Positions 1 to 7,089 of a stretch of 7,463 nucleotides of DNA are shown here, in pieces. How positions within the stretch are numbered: position 1 is the first letter of the stretch; every line of letters begins with the position of its first letter. Source of the DNA: Rickettsiales bacterium (GTDB lineage Bacteria; Pseudomonadota; Alphaproteobacteria; Rickettsiales; Anaplasmataceae); assembly GCA_031266615.1 (NCBI GenBank), contig JAISAR010000079.1:1-7463 (forward strand). The letters are read 5' to 3'. The translations under genes and the position numbers were made by a program. The notes below the pieces were generated by a model, which worked only from the letters and a program-made list of their open reading frames with translations, had not been told where the DNA came from and ran no database searches.

Positions 1-70
1 AAAGACATGCAGTGCACATAGTGCGAAAAATTAAACATGAGACGCCAAATATGCTAAGTTTTTTTGTCAT
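1..70 (-). CDS. Possible 5' end of a gene leaving the window, hydrophobic N-terminus
   Basis: On the minus strand an ATG at 70-68 opens a frame of 23 codons that stays open to the window edge. The peptide begins MTKKLSIFGVSCLIF, which is two lysines followed by a hydrophobic, cysteine-containing stretch. That pattern fits a signal peptide or a first membrane segment. A near-consensus promoter lies upstream at 112-140 in the same direction and would give a leader of roughly 35 bases. No good Shine-Dalgarno sequence is visible before the ATG. A frame this short can stay open by chance, so the main support is its combination with the promoter. Function is unknown and the rest of the gene is outside the window. 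Confidence 0.33.
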   Translation of the reverse strand, partial: MTKKLSIFGVSCLIFRTMCTACL

Positions 71-111
71 TTAATCTGCACAGACTGAAGATAAATAATA
101 GCTTCAATACT

Positions 112-140
112 ATGATAAAAGGAATGGCGAAGGTTGTCAA
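112..140 (-). promoter_or_regulatory. Near-consensus sigma70 promoter, reading leftward
   Basis: Read on the minus strand, TTGACA (140-135) is a perfect -35 box. It is followed after exactly 17 bases by TATCAT (117-112), a five-of-six match to the -10 consensus. Transcription would start near 105 and run toward position 1. It therefore serves whatever begins at the left edge, probably the partial frame starting at 70, or an RNA gene outside the window. In this AT-rich sequence weak -10 boxes are common, but a perfect -35 at ideal spacing is not. Confidence 0.55.
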
Positions 141-149
141 GTAGTTTTT

Positions 150-180
150 TCGCATATGCTAAAACTGGCTTGTTATGCGA
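150..180. repeat. Short inverted repeat, 7-bp arms
   Basis: TCGCATA at 150-156 and its exact reverse complement TATGCGA at 174-180 flank a 17-base spacer. The repeat lies just downstream of the minus-strand gene ending at 213. On that strand the second arm is followed by an A-run rather than a T-run, so it is not a normal Rho-independent terminator for that gene. It could be a weak structural element or chance. The rest of 1-212 holds only the promoter and the partial frame described separately. Confidence 0.25.
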
Positions 181-212
181 GAGCCTATTGCAGCAATGAT
201 GAACTCTGTTTC

Positions 213-1466
213 TCAGGACTTGGAGTGCTGCGACTGTTGCACTGTTTGTACAGATTTTATAATTGAATCTGGTGACGCGCTTTCTACAGATTTCATAGTT
301 GAATCTGGTGATGTGTTTCTACCTTCCCTTAATTTACAAATATATTGATCATCTTTTGAGTCGAAGTTCTTCCTGCTTTTGCTCATTTCATTCTTTAAGT
401 CTTCATATATCTCTTTTAGCGCTCTCTTGTCTTCTTTCTCTTTTATGTTACCACTTTGCAATAAACTTTTAACCTGATATGCGTCATATCTGAGCAAGAT
501 TTGTTTATCCTCATATATGGGATTAGCTCTATCTAGGATTTCCTGAAGAGATCTGTATACAAAAGATCTTGAATTCAGAAAGTCATTACAGTTATTGCAT
601 GTATAATGTCCATACTGTCGAAAATGCTCTTGTACTATTTTATCTATTCCCTCTAGATGCTTATTATTAGAGTTACTTGCGTCACGAGATTTATTTACAA
701 AATCTAAAATTTTTGAGTCTTTGTCACTTTCAAACTTTCTATCAAGCTCAACTCTCCATTTAGCTTTTGTTACTTCCTCTAATTGAGAATTCAGCTCCTT
801 CTCTTTAGCTTTCTGTTCTTTGGACTTTATAAATGTAAATGCTTTACTCTGCTTCTTAAGGCTAGTGAGCTTCTGTTGCAGAGCATTTTGTCTATTCTGC
901 AGAGCTTTAATTCGATCATCAAGACTAACAGTTTGCTCAACTTTTTTCTGAGTTTGCTGAGGTTTGCTTTCTATCTGAGAAAACTCTTTCCTGAATGTAG
1001 TAGAGTTATTTGGCTTTTTAGAAATAGTTGGAACTTCAACTTTTTTTGGCATCTTTTGGCCAAGCACCTTCCTGCCACTCCTTCCAATTCCAGCGAACTT
1101 TTGCTGGCCTGAGTTCTGCAGTTGTTGTTGATATGTGTCATCTTTTACTGCATTGTACGATATCTCGCTTTTACTTGATATCGAGCTTGTATCAAGCATT
1201 TCGCTCTCACTTATTGTACTGGAGCTTGACGATATTCCACTATCACTTGATATTGATACTGCATCAGAGTTAGTGCTAAAGGTTGACAAGGAGTGAGCTC
1301 TATCTTTTTCAGAAATTCGGTTATTTGTTTTAGCTTTTGATCTAGCTTTTATTGGTATTGTTTCACTTTTGACTGAAGCAGAGTCAAAAATAATCGGGCT
1401 ACTGATAGCCTTTATAGGCTGACCAGTTGATTTCGACCTTTTTGATTTTCCCGTCTTTTTACTCAT
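213..1466 (-). CDS. Hypothetical serine-rich coiled-coil protein
   Basis: This 417-residue protein is not one I recognise. The first 60 residues are basic and rich in Ser and Lys. Residues about 59-100 are a serine-dense low-complexity stretch containing SISSDSGISSSSS. Residues about 178-248 are strongly helical and charged, with a likely coiled coil (DDRIKALQNRQNALQQKL). A CxxC pair lies at C290 and C293. Residues 340-365 are another charged helix. Near the C-terminus two 12-residue repeats occur at 386-397 and 398-409, both starting SPDS and containing IKSV or MKSV. No signal peptide or membrane segment is visible, so it is probably cytoplasmic or exported by a non-Sec route. The ATG at 1466 is well supported by GAGGG six bases upstream (1477-1473, minus). 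An effector role is possible from the composition but is inference only. Confidence 0.75.
   Translation of the reverse strand: MSKKTGKSKRSKSTGQPIKAISSPIIFDSASVKSETIPIKARSKAKTNNRISEKDRAHSLSTFSTNSDAVSISSDSGISSSSSTISESEMLDTSSISSKSEISYNAVKDDTYQQQLQNSGQQKFAGIGRSGRKVLGQKMPKKVEVPTISKKPNNSTTFRKEFSQIESKPQQTQKKVEQTVSLDDRIKALQNRQNALQQKLTSLKKQSKAFTFIKSKEQKAKEKELNSQLEEVTKAKWRVELDRKFESDKDSKILDFVNKSRDASNSNNKHLEGIDKIVQEHFRQYGHYTCNNCNDFLNSRSFVYRSLQEILDRANPIYEDKQILLRYDAYQVKSLLQSGNIKEKEDKRALKEIYEDLKNEMSKSRKNFDSKDDQYICKLREGRNTSPDSTMKSVESASPDSIIKSVQTVQQSQHSKS
249..320 (-). repeat. Two-copy 36-bp tandem repeat inside a coding region
   Basis: Plus-strand copies at 249-284 and 285-320 match at about 29 of 36 positions by my count, and the differences are all transitions. 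The period is 12 codons, so the frame is preserved and the protein carries two copies of a 12-residue unit (SPDSTMKSVESA and SPDSIIKSVQTV). This suggests a local duplication that has since diverged. Copy number may vary between strains. Confidence 0.75.
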
Positions 1467-1634
1467 TTCAAACCCTCAATTTATTACCAATACAACTTAA
1501 TTTTAAACGATAACTATTAACTATGCATGAATATTATTTTTGGCAAAGCCTCTTGCGATGCTCAAAAGTAGAAACAAAGGCTTGATTTTTATATCCAAAT
1601 AATAGACTATCAAAGGCACACATAAATATCTACA
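1467..1634. other. Divergent intergenic spacer between the serine-rich gene and polA
   Basis: These 168 AT-rich bases separate two divergently transcribed genes, so both promoters should lie here. The only convincing element is the GAGGG ribosome-binding site of the minus-strand gene (1473-1477). Toward polA, TTGATT at 1582-1587 is a possible -35 box, but no good -10 follows at standard spacing. On the minus strand TTGCCA (1545-1540) is likewise without a good -10. No Shine-Dalgarno sequence is visible at the right distance before polA. Confidence 0.4.
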
Positions 1635-4220
1635 ATGCAAGAAAAAACTTTCACAATTATCGATGGTTACGGCTTTCTTTTCAGAGCTTATTACGTTTTG
1701 CATCATTTAACTACCACAACCGGTATTCCAATAGGTGCCGTGTATGGCTTTCTAAATATGGTTCTTAAGTACATCACCCACTCGGATTACTTGACCATAG
1801 CATTTGACTCTGGCAAAAAAAATTTCAGGCATGATTTATACCCCGAGTACAAAGCAAATAGAGTAACACCACCTGAGGACTTGATTCCACAGTTTGCAAT
1901 ACTAAGGGAAGCAGTAGAAGCTTTCAATCTCAGCTATGAAGAGATTGAAGGCTATGAAGCAGATGACATAATTGCAACACTAGCTGCAAAATACGCCAAC
2001 CACCAAGACTTTAAAGTGATAGTAGTTTCGTCAGATAAAGACTTGTTTCAGCTTTTGAACTACAACATTTTAATATTCGACCCTATCAAAAATATATACA
2101 TAGATGAAAAACAAGTAATAGAAAAATTTGGTGTAAATTCAAACAAGCTTCTTGATTTATTTTCTCTAACTGGAGATGCATCTGATAATATTCCAGGTGT
2201 TCCAAGAATAGGCCCAAAAACTGCAGCCAAATTGCTGGATGAATTTGGTTCCTTGGACAATATCCTGGAAAACATTAATAGCATTGAGCAAGCGAGGGTA
2301 CGTAATATTCTTACTGAACATAAGGAAAAAGCGCTAATTTCACGAAAACTTTTGTTACTATATGAGAAAGTAGATCTTCAGCATGATGTTGCAAAATATG
2401 AAGTTCATCCTCCAAATATGGAGAAATTGTTATCCTTTCTAAAGAAGTATGAGTTTAATTCATTGATAAACAAAGCAGAGAAGCTTTTTTCTTATAATAA
2501 ACCCAGCGCGGGAAGGAAGCTAGAATATAGTAGTGAAGAATTAGAAAAATTTTTGGAGCACTGCAGATATGAAGGCAAAATCGCAATCTATTGCCACTTT
2601 GAAAACAATGTACTCAGTAAAATTTCCTTGTCTTACAGTGAAGATAATATTTTCTATATAGATCAAAACTGCCTACAAGATGCACTAATCACAATCAACT
2701 CAACTTTGTTTTCAAGCGGGGTACTTAAGATAATACATGATGTTAGACAGGTCAGAGAAACATTTCCTACAATAGAAAAAGTGCTAGGCTCAGTTGATGA
2801 TTTGATGACGATGTCATATAGCCTTGACACAGGAAAGCATGATCACAGCATTCTAAGCATAATTGCACATAATTTGAGTGAAAATGTAGAGGTTTTCTCA
2901 GCAAAAACTTTAATAGCGATACATGAAAAGCTAACACAAAGATTGTTCCAGGAAAAGCTCTCTACAATTTACGAGCGCTTTGATAAGCCGCTTATGAAAG
3001 TGATACTCAACATGGAAAAAAATGGAATATTACTAAACATTCAAAAACTGCAGGAATTGTCTGATAAATTTCAACAGTTACTCGCTGTGCTTGAGGATGA
3101 TATATGTAATTTGGCAGGAGAAAGATTCAATATTGCTTCGCCAAAACAATTGAGTGATGTTTTATTTAATAAAATGGGGCTTAATAAGAAGAAAAAGTTA
3201 AAATCAGGATCGTATAGCACAAACTCTGAAGTACTAGAAGAACTTGAAATGGAAGGAGCTGAAATTGCAAGTAAAATTTTAGATTGGCGACACTTAAGCA
3301 AGCTAAAGGGTACCTATACCGATGCGCTAATAAAGCGGGTTGACCCTCTTGATGGTAGAGTATACACGAGCTTCTCAACAACTGCAACAGGTAGGCTTAG
3401 CTCCAGCAATCCTAATCTGCAGAGTATTCCTATCAGAAGTGAAGAGGGAAGCTTTATCAGGCAAGCATTTATTGCGCCAAAAGGACACAAGATAATTTCT
3501 GCCGATTACTCACAGATAGAATTGAGACTTTTGGCACATATTGCGGATGTTGCGGCATTTAAAGAAGCTTTTGCAAATGGACAAGATGTTCACAATATCA
3601 CCGCAAGGCAAGTTTTTGGAGTGCGAGAAGGTGCAGAGGTAGATAAACAGCTAAGGCAAAAGGCAAAATCCATTAATTTTGGCATTATATATGGCATTAG
3701 CCCGTTTGGCCTTGCAAGGCGGTTTAAAATTACCGTTGAGGAAGCTGCCGAATACATTGATTATTATTTCTCCTGTTATCCAGAGATAAAGGTCTATATG
3801 GAAAAGGAGATGTCTATCGCGAGACAGCACGGCTATGTAGAAACTTTGTTTGGTAGAAGATGCTTTGTAGAAGACATAAACAATAAAATCCCTTACTTAA
3901 GGCAATTTGCAGAAAGGGCAGCAATAAACGCACCTGTGCAAGGAACTGCTGCTGATATAATAAAAAGTGCAATGATTCGACTTTTTGATCAGTTAAAAGC
4001 TGGTAAAATAATCCTCCAAGTTCATGATGAACTACTGGTCGAAGTAGAGGACGACAAGGTACAAGAAACAGCAAAACTTGTGAAAGACGTAATGGAAAAT
4101 GCAGTAAAAATTTCTGTACCGCTTGAAGTGGAGGTAAAAATTAGCGACAACTGGGGCTCAAATTTTCTTAATTATGATTTAAACGCTGCAGATTCCGAGA
4201 GTATAAATCATTTGAACTAA
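1635..4220 (+). CDS. polA: DNA polymerase I, proofreading site degenerate
   Basis: PolA fills gaps and removes RNA primers during lagging-strand synthesis and excision repair. The N-terminal 5'-nuclease is intact. It has D10 in IIDGYGFLFRAYY, E108/D110/D111 in YEADD, D134 and D136 in SSDKD, and a helix-hairpin-helix near GDASDNIPGVPRIGPKTAA. The polymerase domain is also complete: motif A SADYSQIELR with D624, the O-helix R674-K678-F682-Y686 in RQKAKSINFGIIYG, and motif C VHDE with D798 and E799. The middle 3'-5' exonuclease region (about 295-450) is shortened. Its expected metal-binding residues are absent: the DxE of Exo I reads Y319/H321, and the Exo II and Exo III aspartates are replaced. 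It probably cannot proofread. Length is 861 aa against 928 in E. coli. The start fits the conserved N-terminus, although no clear ribosome-binding site precedes it. Confidence 0.97.
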   Translation: MQEKTFTIIDGYGFLFRAYYVLHHLTTTTGIPIGAVYGFLNMVLKYITHSDYLTIAFDSGKKNFRHDLYPEYKANRVTPPEDLIPQFAILREAVEAFNLSYEEIEGYEADDIIATLAAKYANHQDFKVIVVSSDKDLFQLLNYNILIFDPIKNIYIDEKQVIEKFGVNSNKLLDLFSLTGDASDNIPGVPRIGPKTAAKLLDEFGSLDNILENINSIEQARVRNILTEHKEKALISRKLLLLYEKVDLQHDVAKYEVHPPNMEKLLSFLKKYEFNSLINKAEKLFSYNKPSAGRKLEYSSEELEKFLEHCRYEGKIAIYCHFENNVLSKISLSYSEDNIFYIDQNCLQDALITINSTLFSSGVLKIIHDVRQVRETFPTIEKVLGSVDDLMTMSYSLDTGKHDHSILSIIAHNLSENVEVFSAKTLIAIHEKLTQRLFQEKLSTIYERFDKPLMKVILNMEKNGILLNIQKLQELSDKFQQLLAVLEDDICNLAGERFNIASPKQLSDVLFNKMGLNKKKKLKSGSYSTNSEVLEELEMEGAEIASKILDWRHLSKLKGTYTDALIKRVDPLDGRVYTSFSTTATGRLSSSNPNLQSIPIRSEEGSFIRQAFIAPKGHKIISADYSQIELRLLAHIADVAAFKEAFANGQDVHNITARQVFGVREGAEVDKQLRQKAKSINFGIIYGISPFGLARRFKITVEEAAEYIDYYFSCYPEIKVYMEKEMSIARQHGYVETLFGRRCFVEDINNKIPYLRQFAERAAINAPVQGTAADIIKSAMIRLFDQLKAGKIILQVHDELLVEVEDDKVQETAKLVKDVMENAVKISVPLEVEVKISDNWGSNFLNYDLNAADSESINHLN

Positions 4221-4240
4221 TATGAAAAATATGCTACAAT
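4212..4240 (+). promoter_or_regulatory. Extended -10 promoter overlapping the polA stop codon
   Basis: TTGAAC (4212-4217) is a partial -35 match overlapping the last polA codons. Seventeen bases later TACAAT (4235-4240) matches the -10 consensus at five of six positions. It is preceded by TGC (4232-4234), an extended -10 element. Transcription would start near 4247, about 25 bases before the ATG at 4272. This suggests the downstream gene is transcribed on its own and not only by read-through from polA. Confidence 0.5.
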
Positions 4241-4271
4241 TAAAACATGGGTAAATGCGAATAGGTTAGCA

Positions 4272-5336
4272 ATGGTAGAAAAACAAACTTCACAAGCAGT
4301 AACGAAAGAGTCTACAGGACCATCTATTCAGTTAACTAATGAGGATAAGAAAACTTTTGAAAAAAAGGAACATCAGTTAATCTATCGTGCTTTTCTAGAT
4401 ACTTTAGAGAATCCAGAGAAGCAAACACGACAGGAGATGGAGAAAATAGCAAAGGAGCTGCAAAAAAAACTTTCAGAGGAGCAAAAACAAAAATTACTGG
4501 ATAATCGGAAGTCATTAGAGGAACTGGTACCTCGATTACAGAATGAAAATGAAAAGAAAATTTTTACTTTTGCATTTGAGAATAGTAAAGATATATTCAA
4601 AAATGTCGATCCAGAAGATATAAAGTCACTTAGTGAAGAAAATTTCCTTCAGTTTTTAATTTCCGTATTTGAGAAAATTAGAGAAAAAAATTTAGCTAGC
4701 AAAGAGAATTTAGAGAATGGCGAAATAGGAAAAATAGTAAAGGAGTGTGTGGATAATATACGCAGTACAGAAGCTAAAGATTCACTCATAAAGCTTGCTG
4801 GGTGGCCGCTTGGAATAAAGGTAGATCCTAAAAACATTTCTGGCTCTTTTATGAGTGGGCTAAAAGAAAAAGTACCATTTTTAGGGGGAGGTAAAGAAAA
4901 AGATGAGCCGCCACTTAGTGATGAAGAAATGGTAACAACGTTCTTACGTAAGATTTTTCTTCCTACTCTTTTTTCCATTGCCTCAATATTAGTTTTTGGT
5001 CCTACTACATTTGCGATAGTTGCTGCTGCTATTGGTACAATATTCGCCGTAAAAGGAGGTGTTGGGGTTCTTTTTTCAAATAATAGAAAAGGTACTTTAT
5101 ATAACCCTGATACTGAAAAGAAGAAAGAATGGGGTGGTGAAATTAGTAGGAGAATTAGTGAAATTCTAGAAACTCCAGTTAAGGGAGCTGGAAAAGATAA
5201 GCAACCTGCTGTAACGCCTGGGGAGCAACTTACTCAAGGAAGGGAAAATAATGAGCAGCCTAATGCTGCACTTGGACAAGTTAATGTAGATCAGCCAAAT
5301 GAAAGTAAAAGTCCTGTGAACACCCCCAACTTATAA
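4272..5336 (+). CDS. Hypothetical protein with charged helical N-terminus and membrane hairpin
   Basis: I do not recognise this 354-residue protein. Residues about 25-170 are highly charged, Lys/Glu-rich and likely helical, with a possible coiled coil at about 50-95 (EMEKIAKELQKKLSEEQKQK). Residues about 227-243 and 245-268 are two adjacent hydrophobic segments separated by a Gly-Pro turn. They look like a transmembrane hairpin (IFLPTLFSIASILVFG, then TTFAIVAAAIGTIFAV). Residues 300-354 are polar, rich in Pro, Gln and Asn and probably disordered. There is no N-terminal signal peptide, so the protein would be an inner-membrane protein with both large ends on one side, or an exported pore-like or host-membrane protein. 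The start has a weak TAGG six bases upstream and its own candidate promoter at 4212-4240. The gene ends convergently with the tldD remnant, overlapping it by six bases. Confidence 0.75.
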   Translation: MVEKQTSQAVTKESTGPSIQLTNEDKKTFEKKEHQLIYRAFLDTLENPEKQTRQEMEKIAKELQKKLSEEQKQKLLDNRKSLEELVPRLQNENEKKIFTFAFENSKDIFKNVDPEDIKSLSEENFLQFLISVFEKIREKNLASKENLENGEIGKIVKECVDNIRSTEAKDSLIKLAGWPLGIKVDPKNISGSFMSGLKEKVPFLGGGKEKDEPPLSDEEMVTTFLRKIFLPTLFSIASILVFGPTTFAIVAAAIGTIFAVKGGVGVLFSNNRKGTLYNPDTEKKKEWGGEISRRISEILETPVKGAGKDKQPAVTPGEQLTQGRENNEQPNAALGQVNVDQPNESKSPVNTPNL

Positions 5337-6236
5337 CTCAGTTCCACCTACCGTAATTGCATCAACTTTGAGTGTTGGCTGGCCAACCCCAACAGGCACA
5401 TTTTGTCCATCTTTTGAACATGTGCCAATACCGGAATCTAACTTTAAGTCATTGCCAACCATGGATACTTTTTTCAGCACTGTTGGCCCATCACCAATTA
5501 GTGTTGCTCCTTTGACTGGCTGAGTAACTTTGCCGTTTTCTATCAAATAAGCTTCTGAAGATGAAAAAACAAATTTTCCTGATGTTATATCAACCTGCCC
5601 GCCACCAAAATTTACTGCATATAGACCTTTCTTTACGCTAGATATTATTTCTTCTGGTGTATGTTTCCCTGGCAACATATAGGTGTTTGTCATGCGCGGC
5701 ATAGTAACTTCCTTATAACTTTCCCTCCTACCGTTACCAGTTGGATTTACACCCATGAGTTTAGCATTCATGTGATCCTGCATATATCCTTTGAGGATTC
5801 CATCCTCTATCAACACATTATAACCAGAAGGAGTACCTTCATCATCTATGCTAATAGAACCACGCAAGTTAGGCAGAGTTCCATCATCAACTACTGTGAT
5901 GTCACTAGCTGCTACTTGTTTACCAATAGAATTTGAAAATGCTGATACTCCTTTACGATTAAAATCGCCTTCGAGTCCATGACCCACAGCTTCATGTAAC
6001 AACACTCCTGGCCAGCCCGAACCTAGAACAACTGTCATCTCCCCAGCCGGAGTTGGAACTGCTTCAAGATTTACTAATGCTTGTTCTAAAGCCTGGTTTG
6101 CAACTTCCTTCCACTTTTTCCCAGAAATAAACTTACTGTAAGAATCCCGTCCACCGTGTCCTGCAGAACCTCTTTCAGTGCGGCCATCTTTCTCTACGAT
6201 AACCAGCACATTAAAGCAACAAGGACAACATTGCAA
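5331..6236 (-). pseudogene. tldD: TldD metalloprotease, 5'-truncated remnant
   Basis: TldD and its partner TldE (PmbA) form a cytoplasmic zinc protease that degrades unfolded peptides and processes microcin-like substrates. The C-terminal catalytic part is highly conserved here. It has the zinc motif HEAVGH (81-86 of this frame) followed by GLEGDFNRKG, then DDEGTPSGYNVLIEDG, PTGNGRRESY, PRMTNTYMLPGKHTPEEII, NFGGGQVDITSGKFVFSSSEAYLIENGKV, VGNDLKLDSGIGTC and the terminal VGVGQPTLKVD. The C-terminus is complete. The first ~188 residues of the usual ~480 are missing. TldD similarity begins at about FNVLVIVE, near 6215-6210, after a meaningless MQCCPCC leader read from a TTG. An in-frame stop (6248-6246) lies just upstream. 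No other minus-strand frame in 6237-6330 restores the N-terminus. The remaining frame has no internal stops, so the break may be recent. A functional short form is unlikely, since the N-terminal domain is lost. Confidence 0.82.
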
Positions 6237-6334
6237 ATTTAGAGTTCAAAAGGGTTATTCCTCGAGAACTACTGCGTCAGAAAGCTGGCGTTGAATTTGT
6301 ATATAATGTTGACCTTGGAGGTTTTTATGAATAA
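6215..6334 (+). pseudogene. Orphan 3' tail of an unidentified gene, coupled to radC
   Basis: A plus-strand frame is open from 6215 (after a TAA at 6212-6214) to the TAA at 6332-6334, about 39 codons. It has no ATG start. The peptide includes EFKRVIPRELLRQKAG and VEFVYNVDLGGFYE, which read like a normal protein C-terminus rather than chance translation. Its stop overlaps the radC start in the arrangement ATGAATAA, a typical translational-coupling overlap. The radC ribosome-binding site lies within it. The frame begins just where TldD similarity on the other strand ends, so it is best seen as the end of a gene that lost its 5' part in the same event. I cannot name the parent gene. Confidence 0.45.
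6317..6321 (+). promoter_or_regulatory. Ribosome-binding site that fixes the radC start
   Basis: GGAGG at 6317-6321 lies five bases before the ATG at 6327. This is the best Shine-Dalgarno sequence in the window. It favours 6327 over the in-frame ATG at 6291, which has no such signal and would add 12 residues unlike the usual RadC N-terminus. Confidence 0.8.
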
Positions 6335-6986
6335 TAGTGAGAGAAAAGAGAAATTAGAAACTCGTATTCTATCAAGCAGAGATAGATCTTTGCTTGACCA
6401 TGAGCTACTGGAACGTAATCTATCTGCATACACAGAAGGAAGAGAAGTTGCCAAAAAGCTAATGGAGCTCTTTAGTAGTTTAGGGAGAGTAATTAATGCT
6501 GATTTTCATGAGCTAAAAAATGTTACAGGAGTGAACGATGGAGCAATAGCAAGTATCTTTTGCCTGAAAGAGATTTTTGATAGGATATTGAAAGGTAAGT
6601 TAAAAAAGCTGTCGATTCTTGATAATAGAGAAGAGCTACTAAAATACTTTAAAGCAGCAATAGGGCAGTCAAGAAAGGAAAGCTTACGAGTGATATACTT
6701 AGATAGAAGTGGTCATTTAATATATGAGTATATTCAAGACTGTGGAACTATAGACAGAGTACCTCTGTATGTGAGGGAAATAATAAAACAGGGATTACTG
6801 ATTGATGCAGCATCTGTTGCAATTTCACATAATCATCCAAGCGGAGATATAGAGCCATCAAAGGAGGATGAAGATAACACACTTACATTAGCTGCAACCT
6901 GTGAAAATGTAGGAATGAAATTGATAGATCATATAATCGTAACACAAAAGAGCCACTTTAGTTTTTATGACAGTGGTTTATTGTAA
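6327..6986 (+). CDS. radC: RadC family JAMM/MPN+ protein
   Basis: This protein has 219 residues from the ATG at 6327, close to the usual RadC length. The N-terminal part (about 15-87) carries the RadC-type helical domain, with DHELLERNLSAYTEGREVAKKL and then a helix-hairpin-helix around HELKNVTGVNDGAIASI. The C-terminal part is the JAMM metal-binding domain with SHNHPSGDIEPSKED: H168, H170, S172 and D181 are the expected metal-site and catalytic positions. The family is named for DNA repair, but its biochemical role is unsettled; the fold is that of metal-dependent isopeptidases. RadC-like proteins occur on chromosomes and mobile elements; nothing here shows phage origin. The start overlaps the stop of an upstream gene remnant, which suggests a former operon. 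A Rho-independent terminator follows the stop. A TATAAT at 6302-6307 might now supply transcription, but it lacks a matching -35. Confidence 0.93.
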   Translation: MNNSERKEKLETRILSSRDRSLLDHELLERNLSAYTEGREVAKKLMELFSSLGRVINADFHELKNVTGVNDGAIASIFCLKEIFDRILKGKLKKLSILDNREELLKYFKAAIGQSRKESLRVIYLDRSGHLIYEYIQDCGTIDRVPLYVREIIKQGLLIDAASVAISHNHPSGDIEPSKEDEDNTLTLAATCENVGMKLIDHIIVTQKSHFSFYDSGLL

Positions 6987-6996
6987 TCTGTAAACC

Positions 6997-7030
6997 AGAA
7001 GGAAAGTTCTCTAACTTTCCTTCTTTTTTT
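6997..7030 (+). terminator. Rho-independent terminator after radC
   Basis: A perfect 12-bp stem is formed by AGAAGGAAAGTT (6997-7008) and AACTTTCCTTCT (7013-7024), closed by a CTCT loop. It is followed by an uninterrupted T-run to 7030. It begins 11 bases after the radC stop codon. The A-rich 5' arm is preceded by only two A residues, so termination is predicted mainly for plus-strand transcription. It isolates radC from the regulator gene downstream. Confidence 0.9.
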
Positions 7031-7089
7031 CTACTTCATAAATTAAAAAATTTAATGTAAGCTTGAACAGCTAGAATTAGTAATGAAAG

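Noticed and set aside
150..180. Inverted repeat as terminator of the serine-rich gene
   Set aside because: The stem is only 7 bp with a 17-base loop, and on the relevant strand it is followed by A residues rather than T residues.
783..1273. Plus-strand frames opposite the serine-rich gene (783-1112 and 1028-1273)
   Set aside because: They lie wholly antisense to a longer frame with a good ribosome-binding site, and their Leu/Phe/Ser-rich products are what antisense of Lys/Glu/Ser codons gives.
1521..1706. Minus-strand 61-codon frame across the polA start
   Set aside because: It overlaps the conserved polA N-terminus on the opposite strand and has no recognisable motif or ribosome-binding site.
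4247..4264. Five-codon leader frame (MGKCE) before the 354-residue gene
   Set aside because: It begins at about the predicted transcription start, has no ribosome-binding site and no repeated or regulatory amino acids.
5661..5936. Plus-strand 91-codon frame within the tldD remnant
   Set aside because: It is antisense to strongly conserved TldD sequence and the product shows no domain.
6302..6307. TATAAT as a radC promoter
   Set aside because: It is a perfect -10 box, but no -35-like sequence lies 16-18 bases upstream and no TGn is in the correct register; too weak to list alone.
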